Made by a program: the position numbers and the translations under genes. DNA of 52,316 bases from VGWB01 sp964480945. Its GTDB lineage: Bacteria > Bacteroidota > Ignavibacteria > UBA10030. This document shows positions 50,592 through 52,316 of this stretch, piece after piece; within the stretch, counting starts at the first letter, position 1; the number at the start of each line of letters is the position of its first letter. Where the stretch lies: NCBI GenBank assembly GCA_964480945.1, contig CAYZRX010000020.1:1-52316 (forward strand), given 5' to 3'. The notes beneath the pieces are model-generated. The model did not search any database, was not told the origin of the DNA, and worked only from the letters and a program-made list of their open reading frames with translations.

Positions 50592-51833
50592 ATGATTACG
50601 CGGAACATAGAACAGACCTTCCGGGACGCTCTGAAGGACTCTCCAGTCGTTTTCTTAAATGGCGCACGGCAGTCTGGAAAGAGTACACTCGTTCAAGCAA
50701 TTGTCGAGAGCGGATACCCCGCAACCTATATCACGTTTGATGATGTAGCGATGCTCTCTGCAGCAAAGTCGGATCCAAAGACTTTCTTGCAAAAGATAGA
50801 AGGACCGATAGCACTGGACGAAGTGCAGCGCGTTCCGGAACTCTTCCTTGTCATCAAATCGGAAGTCGATCGCTCGAGAACGGCGGGCAAGTACATCCTG
50901 ACAGGCTCGGCAAACGTACTGCTGCTTCCCAAGCTAGCCGAATCGCTGGCCGGAAGAGTGGAAATTATTACCCTGTGGCCATTCTCCCAGGGAGAAATTG
51001 ATGGGACAGAAGATTTGCTCGTCGATTTGCTTTTTGCCGAAACACTCCGAAATGTAAAACCGTCGAGGGTGAGCCGCCACGAGTTAATTCAGAGAATTAC
51101 GCGAGGAGGTTATCCGGAGATTCTCGCTCGTGAATCGGATGAACGTCGAAACAGTTGGTTTGGCTCATATATCACCACAATTCTGCAACGTGATGTGCGT
51201 GACCTAGCCCATATCGAAGGGCTGACACAGTTGCCAAGGTTGCTTTCCTTGCTTGCGACCCGAGTCTCACAGCTGCTAAATGTTACCGATGTCGCCAACA
51301 GTCTGACCATACCGCAGACAACACTGAAACGTTATCTAACGCTACTGGAGACCACGTACATTCTGCAATTCCTTCCAGCTTGGTCTACCAATGTCGGAAA
51401 ACGCTTGATCAAGTCGCCAAAGATACTTATTTGCGACACTGGACTACTCACGTATCTGTTGGGCGCCAATGTCCAACAATTCGAGCAACAGCCCGTCTCA
51501 TTTGGCCCTCTCTTCGAAAACTTCGTAGCAATGGAGCTTACCAAGCAAATCTCATGGAGCAAGACCCGTCCACACCTTTTTCATTTTCGCTCCCTTCGGG
51601 GCAATGAAGTCGACCTCGTGTTGGAAGATCGTAGGCGCAGGATCGTGGGGATCGAAGTCAAAGCGAGCGGCACAGTGATCGAAGCGGACTTCAAGAATCT
51701 CAAACTGCTGTCGGAAATTGCCAGAGGGACTTTCCATCGAGGGGTTGTGCTGTACACAGGTTCTGATGTCATTCCATTCGGCAAGAACCTTCTAGCCTTG
51801 CCAGTCTCTATCCTATGGATGAAGCAGGCGTGA
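50592..51833 (+). CDS. DUF4143-type AAA ATPase
   Basis: A 413-residue ATPase of the AAA/DUF4143 group found widely and mostly uncharacterised. Walker A is GARQSGKST near residue 25 and Walker B is IALDEVQ. Then comes a DUF4143 part with the DNA-binding-like helix-turn-helix VTDVANSLTIPQTTLKRYLT and a nuclease-like terminal segment (HFRSLRGNEVDLVLED, then VGIEVKASGTV). The base composition is visibly lower in GC than in its neighbours, as for transferred genes. The ATG at 50592 has no ribosome site, and a TTG at 50583 is in frame. A terminator follows. Confidence 0.92.
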   Translation: MITRNIEQTFRDALKDSPVVFLNGARQSGKSTLVQAIVESGYPATYITFDDVAMLSAAKSDPKTFLQKIEGPIALDEVQRVPELFLVIKSEVDRSRTAGKYILTGSANVLLLPKLAESLAGRVEIITLWPFSQGEIDGTEDLLVDLLFAETLRNVKPSRVSRHELIQRITRGGYPEILARESDERRNSWFGSYITTILQRDVRDLAHIEGLTQLPRLLSLLATRVSQLLNVTDVANSLTIPQTTLKRYLTLLETTYILQFLPAWSTNVGKRLIKSPKILICDTGLLTYLLGANVQQFEQQPVSFGPLFENFVAMELTKQISWSKTRPHLFHFRSLRGNEVDLVLEDRRRRIVGIEVKASGTVIEADFKNLKLLSEIARGTFHRGVVLYTGSDVIPFGKNLLALPVSILWMKQA

Positions 51834-51859
51834 GGGAGTTTTCCTGCTTGGTACACACG

Positions 51860-51890
51860 AAAAGGCCGACTCAAAGCGAGCCGGCCTTTT
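51860..51890 (+). terminator. Rho-independent terminator for the DUF4143 ATPase gene
   Basis: AAAAGGCCG and CGGCCTTTT (with ACTCA/GCGAG between) form a stem followed by TTTT on the plus strand, 27 bp after the stop codon. Confidence 0.8.
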
Positions 51891-52316
51891 GCATGAAGGG
51901 AGATCAACCTATTCCGCTCAATCCCACTTTTGATGTCATCCCACTCGGCAGAAGCGAGATCATCTTTGGGGGAACGATACTCTGCGCTCTTTACAAGATG
52001 CGAGGCTGACAACTACCTGTCAATATCAAAAACTGAAGTTGTCAACAAGTTGTTGACTCCATTGATGGCGGCAGAAATGACGATCTGGTCTGGGCGTTCC
52101 GCCGATAAACGGGAGATCTTCACCGATGTTCACCTGGAAGCAGGGTCGGGCGGCATCGGCTTGCTGGTGATGCAGGCGATGATGGAGTGAGGGGTAGCGA
52201 AGATTGCAGACAAGCAAGACAGGCGAAGAAGAAGCTGGGAGTACACGCCCCCGGGGAAACAATGCGGGCTTGTCCCACCCGCCGTCACTGCTATTATTCT
52301 ATTTCACTTCTTCGAT
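51891..52316. other. Window end without a recognised gene
   Basis: Open frames in both directions (the largest about 80 codons) do not match any family and have no ribosome site. I see no repeat, RNA gene or terminator here. A gene could begin beyond the window. Confidence 0.4.

Noticed and set aside
51930..52190. An 86-codon plus-strand frame at the right end
   Set aside because: No family, no ribosome site and an equally long reverse frame; it cannot be told from chance.
1..52316. tRNA or rRNA genes
   Set aside because: I looked for GGTTCGAATCC-like T-arm sequence and for conserved rRNA stretches and found none. A dedicated scan such as tRNAscan-SE would be decisive.

Overview
The window is about 52 kb of GC-rich DNA with three runs of exactly 100 N, so it is a gapped scaffold, probably from a metagenome bin. 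Lipoproteins with Cys-Lys-Lys-Glu starts, a multi-repeat secreted peptidase set, a GHL10-type hydrolase, DUF1080, Tat-exported Gfo/Idh and TIM-barrel proteins, and a possible DUF6588-like barrel suggest an uncultured free-living heterotroph of the Bacteroidota/Ignavibacteriota (FCB) kind. That placement is inference. No rRNA, tRNA, CRISPR array, phage module or intact transposase was found.

Layout. 0-5.6 kb: exported Cu/Zn superoxide dismutase, a two-lobed M16 peptidase and two lipoproteins. 5.7-12.2 kb: seven evenly spaced minus-strand genes (WD40, TPR-like, HEAT, lipoprotein, zinc-ribbon membrane protein and two unknowns). This is the best candidate for an undescribed system. 12.4-15.0 kb: a sigma-like unknown followed by an anti-sigma-like membrane protein with FG-GAP repeats outside the membrane. 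15.3-18.6 kb: an eroding sugar locus with a Gfo/Idh pseudogene, an intact GHL10 hydrolase, and a deletion scar joining a symporter N-terminus to an amidohydrolase C-terminus. 18.7-24.2 kb: AceK, an esterase, a KdgK-type sugar kinase and NhaA. 24.3-28.6 kb: decayed repeats, small membrane proteins, an amidohydrolase, an MscS-like channel and a CPA-type antiporter. 28.8-34.4 kb: radical SAM protein and MocR regulator (4-nt overlap), a divergent branched-chain aminotransferase, a C_GCAxxG_C_C protein and an old yellow enzyme.

34.4-36.4 kb: GDP-mannose 4,6-dehydratase with the tail of a lost second epimerase, and a small membrane protein. 36.9-41.7 kb: exported M24 and M1 peptidases in one operon, then a TauE/SafE permease. 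41.9-46.4 kb: an outer-membrane-type protein with an assembly gap, an NtrC-like regulator with an altered GAFTGA loop, a palindrome array and a GDP-mannose 3,5-epimerase-like enzyme. 46.8-50.4 kb: a secreted 3-keto-glycoside module (DUF1080, TIM-barrel, Gfo/Idh). 50.5-52.3 kb: a DUF4143 ATPase in lower-GC DNA behind operator-like repeats.

Major themes are export-oriented proteolysis and carbohydrate turnover, GDP-mannose-derived surface sugars, ion homeostasis, and many dispersed palindromic repeats tied to gene decay.
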